From the NCBI GenBank assembly GCA_963718775.1, contig OY970377.1, forward strand, positions 2,542,001-2,606,000: DNA of 64,000 bases. Direction: 5' to 3'. The DNA is from VRUE01 sp963718775. GTDB lineage: Bacteria > Actinomycetota > Thermoleophilia > Solirubrobacterales > 70-9. The notes below the pieces were generated by a model. It made no database searches. It had not been told where the DNA came from and was given only the letters and a program-made list of their open reading frames with translations. Shown one piece after another: positions 1 to 10,890 of the stretch (positions within the stretch are counted from its first letter, which is position 1; each line of letters begins with the position of its first letter). The position numbers and the translations under genes were made by a program.

Positions 1-1073
1 AGGCGCGCCGCCTCCTCCTCGTAGCCGAGCCGGCGCAGGCCGAGCCAGACCAGCCAGGCGGAGTTGACCCAGGTCGGCCCGCGCCAGTAGCGCCTTACCG
101 GGCCGCGCGTGCCACCGGGCTCGTAGCTCGGCTCGGCGGCGGATACAGAGGGCGGCGCGACGGGGGTGAGGAACTGGCCTTCGTCGAGCAGGTGCTCTTC
201 GATCAGGCGACGGCCGATCCGCTCGGGCAGGTCGGGGAGGGCGAGTGGGGCCAGGGCGGCCCAGGTGGCCACGGCCGGCCGCTCTCCGCCCGGTTGCACC
301 TCGTCGAGGAAGAGGCCGCTGCGCTCGTCCCAGAGGCGCTCGACCAGCGCCGGCGTCGCCGAGGGCCGTCCGATCGCCTGCAGCGAGAGCGACCACAGTG
401 TGTTGACCAGCGTTTCGCAGAGCAGCGGGCCGCCGCGCTCGCGGATCCGGCGGGCATCGAACCCCAGCCGCCGGTTGCGGTGGATCAGCAGCGGGAAGCC
501 GATCCGCGCGCAGCTTCGCCATCCCCAGACGGGGTCGAACTTGGGTGAGGCGTCGAGCCCGGACTCGTCGGGCTGGACGATCCAGAGCAGGCCGTCGCCC
601 TCGAGATCGCGGTGGGCCGCCAGCCAGTCCATGTGGGCGGCGATCCGCGGCTCCTCGGCGGGGTCGCCGACGGCGATCTTCCAGGCCCAGGCCAGCAGCG
701 GCGGCTGGATCGTCCCGGTCTGGAACGAGTTGCGCGAGGCGACGTTGTAGAAGAGCAGCCGCGAGAGCGAGACCGGCCGGTCCCAGAAGATCGTGTGGCC
801 GATGAAGCCGTCCTCCTGCTGGGCGGCGAGCAGCGTCTCCAGCTCCAGCCGCGCCCGCGCCGGCTCGAAGCGCCGCCAGACGATCGCCGCGAAGCAGGAG
901 TCCCAGTACCACTGCCACGGGTAGCGACTCGGGCTGGGCCGCGTGTAGGCGAACGGGACCCCCTCGCGCTCGCCCTCGTTCCAGCTCGAGCGCAGCACCC
1001 GCTCCGCGGCATCAGCAGCCGATGGGCCGAAATGTGGAGCTATAGGCGACATTTCGTCCCGTCGGCGGGTCAT
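1..1073 (-). CDS. GH63-like glycoside hydrolase (partial, C-terminus off the left edge)
   Basis: Likely an exo-acting alpha-glycosidase of the GH63/mannosylglycerate-hydrolase type with an (alpha/alpha)6 barrel. The frame is open for about 357 residues from the start to the window edge. Visible motifs are WQWYWDSCFAAIVWRRF near residue 50, DGFIGHTIFW, and RYWRGPTWVNSAWLVW close to the edge; the last is typical of the catalytic-barrel C-terminal part in this clan. The ATG lies in an ATGA overlap with the stop of the upstream ABC permease, so it is translationally coupled to the exporter operon. A second in-frame ATG seven codons later is possible. No signal peptide is seen. The exact substrate (mannosylglycerate, glucosylglycerate or an oligosaccharide) cannot be told. 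Confidence 0.8.
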   Translation of the reverse strand, partial: MTRRRDEMSPIAPHFGPSAADAAERVLRSSWNEGEREGVPFAYTRPSPSRYPWQWYWDSCFAAIVWRRFEPARARLELETLLAAQQEDGFIGHTIFWDRPVSLSRLLFYNVASRNSFQTGTIQPPLLAWAWKIAVGDPAEEPRIAAHMDWLAAHRDLEGDGLLWIVQPDESGLDASPKFDPVWGWRSCARIGFPLLIHRNRRLGFDARRIRERGGPLLCETLVNTLWSLSLQAIGRPSATPALVERLWDERSGLFLDEVQPGGERPAVATWAALAPLALPDLPERIGRRLIEEHLLDEGQFLTPVAPPSVSAAEPSYEPGGTRGPVRRYWRGPTWVNSAWLVWLGLRRLGYEEEAAR

Positions 1074-1860
1074 CGTGCGGTGCGGCGCATTTCGCGCAGG
1101 GCCCAGGCGCCGAGGATGGCGAGCATTGCCAGGAGGGCGACGATGCCGGGCCAGGTCCCCGCCCAGCTGACGCCGCCGACGAAGCCCTGGCGGGCGGCTT
1201 CGATCACTTCGGTCACCGGGTTGACTTCGGCGACGCTCTGCAGCCAGGGCTGCAGCAGGGCCAGCGGCGCGTAGGCGGTGGTGGTCAGGATCAGTCCCAT
1301 CATCCCGGCCTGCATCAGCGGCGCCGCGGACTGGCTCTTGAAGCGCAGCGCCAGGGCCGAGCCCCAGCAGGCGGCGACGGCGGCCATCGCGGCGACCATC
1401 GAGAAGGGACCAGCAGGCCGTCGATGCCGGGCCAGCCGGCGCCGAGCAGCAGCGCGAAGGCGAACACGGAGCTGGCCGGGATCAGGGCCCGGGCGCTGGC
1501 GGAGAGCACCGTGCCGGCGAGCAGGACCCAGCGCGGGGCGGGGGAGACGAGCAGGCGGTCGACCCAGCCGGCTTCGATGTCGCGGGCGAGGTTGACCCCG
1601 GCGGCGGCGCCGGTGAAGCCCGCGCCCTGCAGCATGCTGACCGGCACGATGAAGCTCTCGTAGCTGCCGGTTTCGAAGCCGTTCAGCTGGGTGAGGGCGC
1701 CGAAGACGCCGTTGAGGCCGAGGAAGAAGATCGTCGGCGCCAGCACGCCGGGGATCGCCGCTCCCGGCACGCGCAGCAGCTCGTTCTTGGAGCGCGCCAT
1801 CAGGGCGGCGATCGTCGCCAGGTTCGAGCGCCACTCGGGCAGGGTCGCCGTCGCCTCCAT
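1070..1860 (-). CDS. ABC-2 type transporter permease (one frame break)
   Basis: Second membrane subunit of a DrrAB-like ABC exporter. The N-terminal frame runs from the ATG at 1860 (MEATATLPEWRSNLATIAAL) through several hydrophobic helices to about 1412. The C-terminal frame continues from about 1412 (PFSMVAAMAAVAACWGSALA) to the TGA at 1070. The break falls at a proline codon whose third base is missing, so the intact protein would be about 264 residues, normal for an ABC-2 permease with six helices. Its start overlaps the stop of the upstream permease (TGATG), and its stop overlaps the start of the glycosidase, so the genes form one operon read leftward. The cargo is unknown; two different permeases with one ATPase suggest a heterodimeric channel. 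Confidence 0.8.
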
Positions 1861-2641
1861 CAGCCCACCCTGAGCCGGTGTCGCAGGGCGCGAGCGCTGA
1901 GCACCAGCCCCAGCACGACGATCCCGGCGATCGCCAGCACAGCGTCGAGCTGGTCAGAGGCGTCGATCTCGGCGATGATCGGGTTGCGGATCCCGTCGAC
2001 GACGAAGCTGAGCGGGTTGTATTCGGCGATCGTCTTCGCCGGCTCGATCATCAGGCTCTCGGGGAAGAAGGCGGAGGAGAGGAAGAGGACGACGAGGACC
2101 AGCGGGAAGAGGCCCTGGACGACGCTGGCGTTGCCGGTGCGCAGGGCGATCGCGGCGCCGATGCCGCCGACCGCCATCGCCGTCGTGGTGACGAGGGCGA
2201 TCGCGATCAGGGCGCCGGGGACGCCGCTCTCGATCTCGGCGCCGAAGACCAGGCCGATGGCGAGGAACCAGAGCGAGGAGAAGAGCCCCAGCGCCGCCGT
2301 CCCGGCGAGCCGGCCGAGGACGATCGCGAAGCGGGGGATCGGCGCCGAGAAGAGGCGGTCGGTGAAGCCCATCTCGATGTCGACCGCGAGGGCGATGCCG
2401 CCGCTGTTGCCGGCCAGCATCAGCGACTGCATCATCGCCCCGGCGAGCATGAACTGGAGGAAGCTCTGCACCGGCGGGAAGCCGGGCAGGTCGACGGCGC
2501 CGCCGGCGCCGCCGGTCTGGATCGCCAGCAGCAGGGTGGGAAAGACGAGGATCGGCGCGATCAGCTGGGGGCGGCGGAAGGTCTGGCGGATCGAGCGCAT
2601 GCCCAGCGCTCGCACGACCCGCGCGTTGTTCGCCAGCTGAC

Positions 2642-2645
<4 letters not shown>
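1860..2645 (-). CDS. ABC-2 type transporter permease
   Basis: First membrane subunit of the same exporter, about 261 residues, intact. Six hydrophobic segments are visible, for example around LIAPILVFPTLLLAIQT and LFPLVLVVLFLSSAFFPESL, and the sequence AEYNPLSFVVDGIR near the C-terminus is typical of DrrB-type permeases. I chose the TTG at 2645 because it overlaps the ATPase stop (TTGA), giving translational coupling; a GTG eleven codons in and an ATG a few codons beyond it are alternatives. The stop overlaps the next permease start. Role: forms the transmembrane path for an exported lipid, antibiotic or polymer, powered by the ATPase at 2642-3611. Confidence 0.82.
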
Positions 2646-3611
<966 letters not shown>

Positions 3612-3788
3612 CAGGCGATCGGCTTACCGCGCCGATCAGGCGGCGACAGCTCTGCTCGTTCCAGCCCAGGCACGGCTGGCAACCCTACAGAGCGCTATTG
3701 GCCGGGATCGTGCAATCGGCGCGCCGCGCGGCATCCTTCCGGTGCGAACGGCAGAATCGTGGCCGCAACCCTGGTCAAAGGGTCGGGT

Positions 3789-4568
3789 TTGCAGCATCAG
3801 ATCGTGCAAGGAGCAGCCGAAAACCGAGTCGGCAGGTCGCGTGCGCCGGTGGCGCTGGCATTGGCCTGCGCGCTGATCGCCCTGGTCGTCGTCGCCTGGC
3901 CCGGCGCGGCGGACTCCGCGCCCCTGCGCGTCGTCACCCTGGGTCAGACGGCTTCGACGCCGCCACCCTCCTGTCCGGGCAAAATCGTCAACAACGTCGA
4001 GGTCGTCCCTTGCCGGGTCGAGGGTCACGTGACCGGCTTCCAGGCAGTTGCCGGCGGCGTCGCCCGTCCCTACGAGGCGCCCTTCGACGGCAAGCTGGTC
4101 GCCTGGTCGATCACCCTCGCTCGCCCCTCGCGCACGGACGCGGACACGACCACGAACGAGGTCGGCTTCTTCAACGAATTCCTCGGCAGTCCCTCGCAGG
4201 CACGGATCGCCGTCCTGCGCCCTGTCGAAGGCTCCAAGCCGCCGCAATACACGCTGGTCCGCCAGAGCCCCCTGGAGGTGCTCAACCCCTACTTCGGCAG
4301 CACCCCGATCTTCGCCCTGGAGCACCCGCTCTCGGTCCTGCGCGGCCAGGTAGTCGCCCTGACGATCCCGACCTGGGCGCCGATGTTCGCCTTCAACGTC
4401 ACCGACGAAGACACCTGGCGAGGCAGCCGCATGACCGGCGAGTGCGCCTCCAAGGAGGACATCCAAGGCGGCCACCCCCAACAGGGAGTCGGCAAAACCA
4501 AGACCTACGGCTGCTACTACTCCAACGCCCGCCTGCTCTACACGGCGACGCTGGTTCAAAACCCGTAG
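3789..4568 (+). CDS. secreted protein of unknown function, beta-sandwich-like
   Basis: About 259 residues with a signal peptide: a short basic start followed by the hydrophobic stretch VALALACALIALVVVAWPG, then a cleavage-like APLRV. The mature part is rich in beta-prone sequence and holds PFDGKLVAWSITLARPS, ARIAVLRPVEG and LSVLRGQVVALTIPTWAP. It has four cysteines in the mature part, two early and two in the last quarter, which could form disulphides. The start is uncertain: a TTG preceded by AAAGGG is used here, and GTG codons 5 and 26 codons downstream are alternatives. I do not recognise a family, but the protein at 47710-48561 has a similar core layout. It is divergent from the ABC operon. 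Confidence 0.6.
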   Translation: MQHQIVQGAAENRVGRSRAPVALALACALIALVVVAWPGAADSAPLRVVTLGQTASTPPPSCPGKIVNNVEVVPCRVEGHVTGFQAVAGGVARPYEAPFDGKLVAWSITLARPSRTDADTTTNEVGFFNEFLGSPSQARIAVLRPVEGSKPPQYTLVRQSPLEVLNPYFGSTPIFALEHPLSVLRGQVVALTIPTWAPMFAFNVTDEDTWRGSRMTGECASKEDIQGGHPQQGVGKTKTYGCYYSNARLLYTATLVQNP

Positions 4569-4667
4569 CTCAGACGCTGGTCAAGGGCTGCTGCCGGGCA
4601 CCCCTGCTCACTCGCAACTCGTCGATGGAGACGGGACTGCTGTCGCCTCAAGCTGACTGCTCCTCCC

Positions 4668-4916
4668 GCGCAAAACGTTCGCAGGGGCACCCGGCACCAG
4701 CCCACCGAACGCCCCGAATCACAGAAGCTAGGGCGCACGAGGCGTGGGCGACTGCCCCGACGCGCCTTGGGGTAGCAACCTCTTTTTGAAGCTGATGAGG
4801 GACGGGCGTCGGTAGGGCCTGCGAACGTTTTGCGCCGCTGGCCCAGCGAGGTTTCTCGGACGGCTGAAGGCGACCCAGCCAGTCAGGCGAGTGAGCAGGC
4901 CCTACCGACGCCCGTC
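4668..4916. repeat. two interlocked inverted repeats in an intergenic region
   Basis: This fills the 360-base gap between the secreted protein (stop 4568) and the zinc-ribbon gene (4930). The 18-base arm at 4668-4685 is perfectly complementary to 4818-4835. The 22-base arm at 4801-4822 is perfectly complementary to 4895-4916. The inner arms overlap by five bases (4818-4822), so the two hairpins cannot both form fully. No convincing ORF lies in the gap. It could be a palindromic repeat element or an alternative-structure RNA region. Confidence 0.75.
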
Positions 4917-4929
4917 GCCCGCCAGAGAG

Positions 4930-5193
4930 CTAAAGCGCTTCTTGCCTAAGCCCGCAGTACTGACAGTCGCTTACGTCGAGACCGATCAGCTGGTCGCAGC
5001 GGCGGCAGGCACGCAGGTTCTCCGGCGTGCGCGGCAGGGCCGAGGCGGAGGGGGCCAGGGGCAGCACCATCGCCACCGGCTCCATCTCCTCGCCGGTCTC
5101 GCGGTCGAGGTAGACCTGGCCCGGCTCGGCGTGGGCGAGCGCCTCGCGGCCGGAGGCCGGCGCACGCATCCTGTAGAGCTGCTTCGAGTTCAC
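4930..5193 (-). CDS. small zinc-ribbon protein
   Basis: An 87-residue protein starting at a GTG. The C-terminus reads CRRCDQLIGLDVSDCQYCGL, two CxxC knuckles spaced as in a zinc ribbon. The N-terminal part is polar (ASGREALAHAEPGQVYLDRETGEE) and contains no recognisable domain. It is divergent from the glycosyltransferase at 5226, with only 32 bases between them, so they may share a control region. The function is unknown; small zinc ribbons of this type often bind nucleic acid or act as adaptors. The coding assignment rests on the clean frame and the metal-site pattern. Confidence 0.7.
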   Translation of the reverse strand: MNSKQLYRMRAPASGREALAHAEPGQVYLDRETGEEMEPVAMVLPLAPSASALPRTPENLRACRRCDQLIGLDVSDCQYCGLRQEAL

Positions 5194-5225
5194 GGCCGCG
5201 AAGACTAATAGCTTGCGCGGCTCCG

Positions 5226-6633
5226 ATGCGTGTTCTCCTCTTCCACGGCTACATGCTGCGCGGCACCGGCAGCAACATCTACAACGCCAATCTCGCTCGC
5301 GCCCTGGCCAAGCTGGGCCATGAGGTGCACCTGCTCTGCCAGGACCGCGAGACGAAGATCGAGGGTGTCGAGATCCACAACCCCGACATCCACGGCCTGC
5401 TGCCCGTCTACGTCAAAGATCCCTACGAGGGCTTCGAGGTCAAGGCCTTCCCGGAGCTGACCGAGGCCGAGCTGGACCGCTACATCGAGGCCAACGTCGC
5501 CGCCGTCCGCGAGGTCGCCGCGCGAGGCGGGCGGCATCGACCTCGCCCTCGGCAACCACCTGGTCATGGGCCCGGCGATCCTCGCCCGCGCCGATGTCGC
5601 CCCCTTCGCCGCCAAGATCCACGGCTCGGCCCTGGAGTACACGGTCAAACCGCATCCTCGGTTTCTGCCCTACGCCGAAGAGGGCATGGAGGCTGCCTCA
5701 GGCGTGCTCGTCGGTTCGCGGCATACCGCGGAGTCGCTTTGGAACGCGCTGCCGGATGTTGCGGGACTCAAGGGGAAGACTCGGCTTGGGCCGCCTGGCG
5801 TCGACACGGAGAGGTTTCGGCCGCGGGACCCGTCGCGACCTCGGGGGGCCCTGCGGGCGGGGGCTGCGCCTCCGTTCTCGGCCCCCCCGAGTCCGCGCCA
5901 CCCGCGGAGGGTCGTCTTCGTCGGCAAGCTGATCGTTTCCAAGGGGGTCGATCTGCTGCTTGCGGCGTGGCCGTTGGTGCACGACGCGCAATCCCGATGC
6001 ACGTCTCGAAATTGCCGGATTCGGCGAGTACGAGGAGGGGCTTCGCCGCCTCTGGGCTGCGCTCGGGCGAGGGGACCTCGACGAAGCTGGTGAGGTTGCG
6101 GCAGTTGGTCGAGGGCTCGAGGGTGGGGAGGAGAAGCCGTTGCCGATCCTGTCCGCCTTCCTGGCGGAGCCGCCGGCTGGTTATGCGCGAGGCGGCCGAA
6201 GCCGCTGCCGGCTCGGTCGAGTTCATCGGCCGGCTCGAGCACGACGAGGTGGCCGAGCTGCTTGCCGGATGCAGAGGCTCTGGTCATGCCGAGCACCTTC
6301 CCGGAGGCGTTCGGGATGGTCGCGGCCGAGGCGGCGGCCTGTGGGGTGCTGCCGGTCTCCGCGGGGCACTCGGGGATGCTGGAGGTGTCGCGGCAGCTGC
6401 AGGAGGCGCTGCCGCCGGAGGTCGGCCGGCTGACCTCGTTTCCGGTCGAGGAGGGGGCGGTCGAGGCGATCGCGGAGCGGCTTGACGGGTGGTTGAGCCT
6501 GTCCGACGCCGAGCGAGTCGCCGCTCAGGAAAGCTTGGTCGAGACCGCGCGGCGGCTCTGGAGCTGGGAGGGCGTCGCCCGCGGCGTCATCGCCGCCGCC
6601 GGGGGCGACCTTGACCGTCTGCCGCTTGCATAG
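5226..6633 (+). CDS. GT4-family glycosyltransferase (four frame breaks)
   Basis: A GT-B fold glycosyltransferase that transfers a sugar from a nucleotide donor. The start MRVLLFHGYMLRGTGSNIYN is a typical GT4 N-terminus with the glycine-rich acceptor-side loop. The second half has VVFVGKLIVSKGVDLLLAAW, the start of the C-terminal Rossmann domain, and PDAEALVMPSTFPEAFGMVAAEA, the E-x7-E donor-binding motif. Shifts occur at about 5523, 5989, 6187 and 6262, each explained by a doubled wobble base; the corrected length is about 468 residues. The stop is 15 bases before ctaC, though a functional link to the oxidase is not obvious. The product could be a cell-wall polymer, glycolipid or trehalose-type sugar. 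Confidence 0.82.
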
Positions 6634-6648
6634 AATGCGCCCCCGCTG

Positions 6649-7440
6649 ATGATCGGCCGCCTCCCGATAGCGAAGATGCTCGCCGCCACGGTCGTGCTGA
6701 CCGCGGCGATCTCTGCGGTGATGCTGTCGATCAACTGGAACGGCCAGGACGCCTCGACGGCGGCGCCGAAGATCGACGAGCTGCTCGACGTGATGATCGT
6801 CCTCTCGTCCTTCGTCTTCTCGCTGGTGATGGTGATGCTCTTCTACGCGCTGTGGAAATTCAAAGCCAAGCCGGGCGACGAATCCGACGGCGAGCCGATC
6901 CACGGCAACACCCGGCTCGAGATCGCCTGGACCGTGATCCCGACGATCATCGTGCTCTTCGGCGCCGGCTACAGCTGGGCGGTCCTCAACGACATCGAAG
7001 AGCCGGCCAAGAACCCGCTCACGGTCGACGTCTTCTCGCAGCAGTACGCCTGGAGCTTCGGCTATCCGGGCAAGGGCAACGCCTGGTCGGAGGGCGAGTT
7101 GCACGTGCCGCTCGACCGCCAGGTCCACTTCAAGATGCACGCCCAGGACGTGATCCACTCCTTCTGGGTGCCGGAGTGGCGGATCAAGAAGGACAACGTG
7201 CCCGGGATCACGACGACCGCGATCGTCACGCCCGACAAGCTCGGCACCTACCAGCTGATCTGCACCGAGCTCTGCGGCTTCGGCCACGCCACGATGCGGG
7301 CCAAGGTCGTCGTCGAAACGCCGGCCGACTTCCGCAAATGGGTCGCCGCGCTGCCCGACGACGTGCCGCAGCCGCTGGCAGATTCGATCGTCCAGGACAC
7401 GGAAACCGACCCGGTGCCCCTCGGCGCCGGCGGGGCATAA
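6649..7440 (+). CDS. ctaC: cytochrome c oxidase subunit II
   Basis: This subunit accepts electrons from cytochrome c at the CuA centre and passes them to subunit I. The 263-residue frame is intact. Two transmembrane helices near residues 8-28 and 47-69 are followed by the extracytoplasmic cupredoxin domain. All CuA ligands are present: His170 (QDVIHSFWVPEW), Cys205, Glu207, Cys209, His213 and Met216 in CTELCGFGHATM. WSFGYPG at about 135-141 is the aromatic region for electron entry. No fused cytochrome c domain is present, so it is of aa3 rather than caa3 layout. It is the first gene of the plus-strand oxidase operon. The paralogue at 17339-18037 lacks these ligands. Confidence 0.95.
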   Translation: MIGRLPIAKMLAATVVLTAAISAVMLSINWNGQDASTAAPKIDELLDVMIVLSSFVFSLVMVMLFYALWKFKAKPGDESDGEPIHGNTRLEIAWTVIPTIIVLFGAGYSWAVLNDIEEPAKNPLTVDVFSQQYAWSFGYPGKGNAWSEGELHVPLDRQVHFKMHAQDVIHSFWVPEWRIKKDNVPGITTTAIVTPDKLGTYQLICTELCGFGHATMRAKVVVETPADFRKWVAALPDDVPQPLADSIVQDTETDPVPLGAGGA

Positions 7441-7453
7441 TGGAGGCCTTCTG

Positions 7454-9367
7454 ATGGTCGCAGCGATCAAGCAACCGGGATGGATTCGTGGCGCTGCTCG
7501 GCGCGGTGCTGGCCGCCGCCTTCGGCTTCGCGCCTCGTCGTCGCCCTGCGCAAGGCCTCCGGCCTGCCCGCCTACCAGACCGAGCAGACCGGCTACCCGC
7601 AGGTGGTCGTGCCGCTGATCACCGGGCCGCTCGGCTTCCTGCTCGGCTTCGGCTGCTTCGACTACTGGCTGCGCTGGGCCGCCGGCATGCCGACGATCCC
7701 CGAGGACCACTCCCAGCACGGCGCCAAGAGCTGGAAGGACTACTTCCGCTTCAACACCGATCACAAGGTGATCGGCATCCAGTACATCGTCACCACCTTC
7801 TTCTTCTTCTTCGTCGGCGGCCTGATGGCGATGCTGATCCGGGCCGAGCTGGCGCAGCCGGGCACCCAGATCGTCGACGCCGCCACCTACAACAGCCTCT
7901 TCTCCACCCACGCGGTGCTGATGATCTTCGTCTTCGTGATCCCGGTCTTCGCCGGGATCGCCAACTACGTGCTGCCGCTGATGATCGGCGCTCCGGACAT
8001 GGCCTTCCCGCGCCTCAACGCGCTCAGCTTCTGGATGCTGCCGCTGGCCGGCCTGCTCTTCATCGGCAGCTTCCTCGCCCCGGGCGGCGCCTTCGACGCC
8101 GGCTGGACCGGCTACGCGCCGCTCTCCACCGGGGCGCCGCTGGGCCAGTCGTTCTTCAACCTCGGCGTGCAGTTCGCCGGCGCCTCGTCGATCGCGACCG
8201 CGCTCAACTTCCTGGTCACGATCATCACCATGCGTGCGCCCGGAATGACCTTCTGGCGGATGCCGCTGCTGGTCTGGGCCAACCTCTCGACCTCGCTGCT
8301 GGTCGTCGCCGCGACGCCCTTCATCGCCGGCGTCCAGTTCATGGTCCTCTTCGACCGCGCCCTCGGCACCCAGTTCTTCCAGTTCGCCGGCGGCGGCGAC
8401 GTGGTCAGCTACCAGCACATCTTCTGGTTCTACTCGCACCCGGCCGTCTACATCATGATGCTGCCCGGCTTCGGGATCATCTCGCGAGGTCATCTCGACC
8501 CATGCCCGCAAGCCGATCTTCGGCTACCGGCTGATGGCCCTGGCGCTGATCGGGATCGTCGTGCTCAGCTACTCGGTCTGGGCCCACCACATGTTCGTCG
8601 CCGGCATGTTCAGCTGGCTGCGCGTGCCGATGATGATCACCACGCTGCTGATCGCGGTGCCGACCGGGATCAAGATCTTCTCCTGGCTGGGCACGCTCTA
8701 CTTCGGCAAGATCCACACCTACTCGACGGCGATGCTGTTCGCGCTCGCCTTCATCGTCACCTTCACGATCGGCGGCATCAGCGGCGTGATGCTGGGCATG
8801 GTGCCGATCGACATCCACGTCTCCGACACCTACTTCATCGTCGCCCACATCCACTTCGTGCTCTTCGGCGGCTCGGTCTTCACGATCTTCGCCGGCGATC
8901 TACCACTGGTTCCCGAAGATGACCGGGCGGATGTACGACGAGAAACTCGGCCGGGTCCACTTCTGGGGCACGCTGCTTCGGCACCTGGGTCACCTTCATC
9001 CCGATGCACTGGGTCGGGATGGACGGGATGCCGCGCCGCGTCGCCGACTACGCGACCCAGTTCGGCGAGTGGAACCTGCTGATCAGCTGCGGCGCCTTCA
9101 TCCTCGGCGCCGTGCCAGCTCGTCTTCCTCTACAACATGATCGTCAGCTGGCGCTTCGGCCCGCGCGCCGACGCCAACCCGTGGCGCGCCAACTCGATCG
9201 AGTGGCAGGTCTCCTCGCCGCCGCCGATCTTCAACTTCGACGAGATCCCGCGCGTCGTCGGCGGCCCCTACGAGTACGGCGTGCCCGGCGCCCGGCACGC
9301 GATCATGGCCGGCGAAGGCGCCGAGGCTCCGGCAGAGCCGGAGCCGACGGTGGTGGGCTCGACATGA
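7454..9367 (+). CDS. ctaD: cytochrome c oxidase subunit I (six frame breaks)
   Basis: Catalytic subunit of the haem-copper oxidase, reducing O2 to water and pumping protons. The corrected frame is 636 codons; single extra bases at about 7486, 7533, 8484, 8899, 8976 and 9114 all fall at doubled wobble bases. Ligands are complete: the low-spin haem His in FSTHAVLMIF, the CuB His in FYSHPAVY, the His pair in WAHHMFVAGM, and the two His in VAHIHFVLFGG. An N-terminal extension of about 80 residues with two extra hydrophobic segments precedes the core (NTDHKVIGIQY). The Shine-Dalgarno GGAGG lies 7 bases before the ATG. The stop overlaps the next start (ATGA). Confidence 0.93.
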
Positions 9368-10244
9368 GCGACGCTGCCGAGGCGCGGCCGCTGCTCGTCT
9401 TCCTCAACGAGGTGGCCGGTGGGCGCAAGCTGCTGCAAGGCGGTCGCGCGAGCGCGCCGAGAAGGTGCCGTTCGTCGCCGTCGCGGCGCCGCAGAACCAG
9501 CCCGCGGTCGGCCAGCTGATCGACGCCGGCGAGCTGCGCGACGCGGCCCGCGCCCGGGTCGAGGTGACGATGTCGATCCTCTCCGAGTACGGGATCGAGT
9601 CGGTCGGCGAGGTGATGGACCGCGAGCCGTCGCTGGCGCTCGACGACGCCGTGCGCGCCCACGAACCCGGCGAGGTGCTGCTCTCCTGCGCCGCCGAGAC
9701 GCGCTTCGGCTTCACCCGCAAGGACCTCGTCGCGTGGGCGACGGATCGCTTCGAGCCCGAGGTCGCCGTCACCCACATCCCGGTGCGCATCTCAGACGAC
9801 TCGGTCAGCTGGGAGAAGAGCCACACGCTCGTCGTCGCCACCCAGACGGTGGCCGCGCCGGACCTGGTCAGCCGGCTCAAGGAGCGCGCCGCCGGGCACC
9901 CGCACCGCTACACGATCATCTGCCCGCGCACCGAGGACGTCACCGAGCCGGAGATCGTCCGCGACCTCGCCTCGACCCTGGCCGAGCTCTACCGCGCCGA
10001 CATCGACGCCACCGGCCAGCCGATGAGCCCCGACCCCTTCCACGCCGTGCAGAACGCGATCGAGCACTACAGCGTCGACGAGGTGCTGATCTCGACCTTC
10101 GCCGGCGAGACCTCGCGCTGGCTCGAGGACGACCTGATCGGCCGCGTCCGCGAGATCACCGACAAGCCGGTCGAGCACCTCGAGGTCGGCCGTCCCGCCG
10201 CCGCGGTCGCCGCCGCCGTCGCCGAGGGAGGGGAGGAGGCCTGA
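9364..10244 (+). CDS. Usp-like tandem-domain protein inside the oxidase operon
   Basis: A soluble protein of about 292 residues lying between ctaD and ctaE, overlapping both (ATGA upstream, TGATG downstream). Two extra bases near 9440-9450 break the frame early on. Alternating strands and helices are visible in two related halves: one around LLVFLNEVAGG and FVAVAAPQNQPAVGQLIDAG, and one around HTLVVATQTVAAPDLVSRLK followed by VDEVLISTFAGETSRWLEDD. This resembles universal-stress/HUP-type alpha-beta domains. It has no membrane segment. A related protein follows ctaE and a third is at 44854-45445. Possible role: nucleotide sensing or regulation linked to respiration; this is inference. Confidence 0.7.
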
Positions 10245-10868
10245 TGGAGAGCGCCACCGTCGCCCTCGGCCACGCCCACGAGGAGCACCACGGGCCGCCG
10301 GAGGCCAACCAGAGCTCGCGGATCGACCGCCAGACGCTGGGCATCCTGCTCTTCATCGTCTCCGAGGTCATGCTCTTCGGCGCCTTCTTCGCCTCCTACT
10401 TCTTCCTCCGCGTCGTCGTCGACCCGCCGACCTGGCCGCCGCATCCCTACGAGCTGCCGGTCGCCGTCGCGCGGGATCAACACGGCGATCCTGGTCTCCT
10501 CGAGCTTCACGATCCACTACGCGCTGGAGTCGATCCGCCGCGGCAACAGGACCGGCCTGAAACTCGGCCTGGTCCTGACCTGGCTGCTCGGCGCGACCTT
10601 CCTCTTCATCCAGATCAACGAGTACGTCCACATCGGCTTCAGCGCCCGCGACCTCGGCTTCGGCTCGATCTTCTACAGCCTCACCGGCCTGCACGGCGCC
10701 CACGTCTTCGTCGGCCTGATGCTGCTCAGCTTCGCCACGATCCGCGCCTTCCGCGGCCACTTCGGCCCCGAGGCGAAGGACCACCTCGGCGTCGAGGTGC
10801 CCGGCATCTACTGGCACTTCGTCGACGTCATGTGGATCATCGTTTACACGACGGTTTACATCCTCTAG
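10244..10868 (+). CDS. ctaE: cytochrome c oxidase subunit III (one frame break)
   Basis: Third core subunit of the oxidase, a membrane protein that stabilises subunit I and its proton pathway. Corrected length is 207 residues with five hydrophobic helices, as in the short bacterial subunit III. Visible motifs are LFIVSEVMLFGAFFASYFFLR near residue 40, the ESIRRGN loop, and TGLHGAHVFVGLMLL and WHFVDVMWIIVYTTVYIL at the end, all standard for this family. The single extra base at about 10471 lies in an alanine codon. The start overlaps the stop of the Usp-like gene (TGATG). Only one ctaE is present although two subunit I genes lie nearby. Confidence 0.93.
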
Positions 10869-10890
10869 CAGCAGCGGGTAAAACTGGGGT

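Noticed and set aside
6223..8511. 760-codon open frame on the minus strand opposite ctaC/ctaD
   Set aside because: Rich in Asp/His/Arg repeats with no domain, a typical antisense shadow of G+C-rich genes; the opposite strand encodes complete oxidase subunits.
7454..9367. Programmed frameshifting or pseudogene status of ctaD and other broken genes
   Set aside because: Breaks lie at wobble positions with two synonymous bases and recur in essential genes of every kind; slippery sequences are absent. A mixed-strain consensus explains them better.
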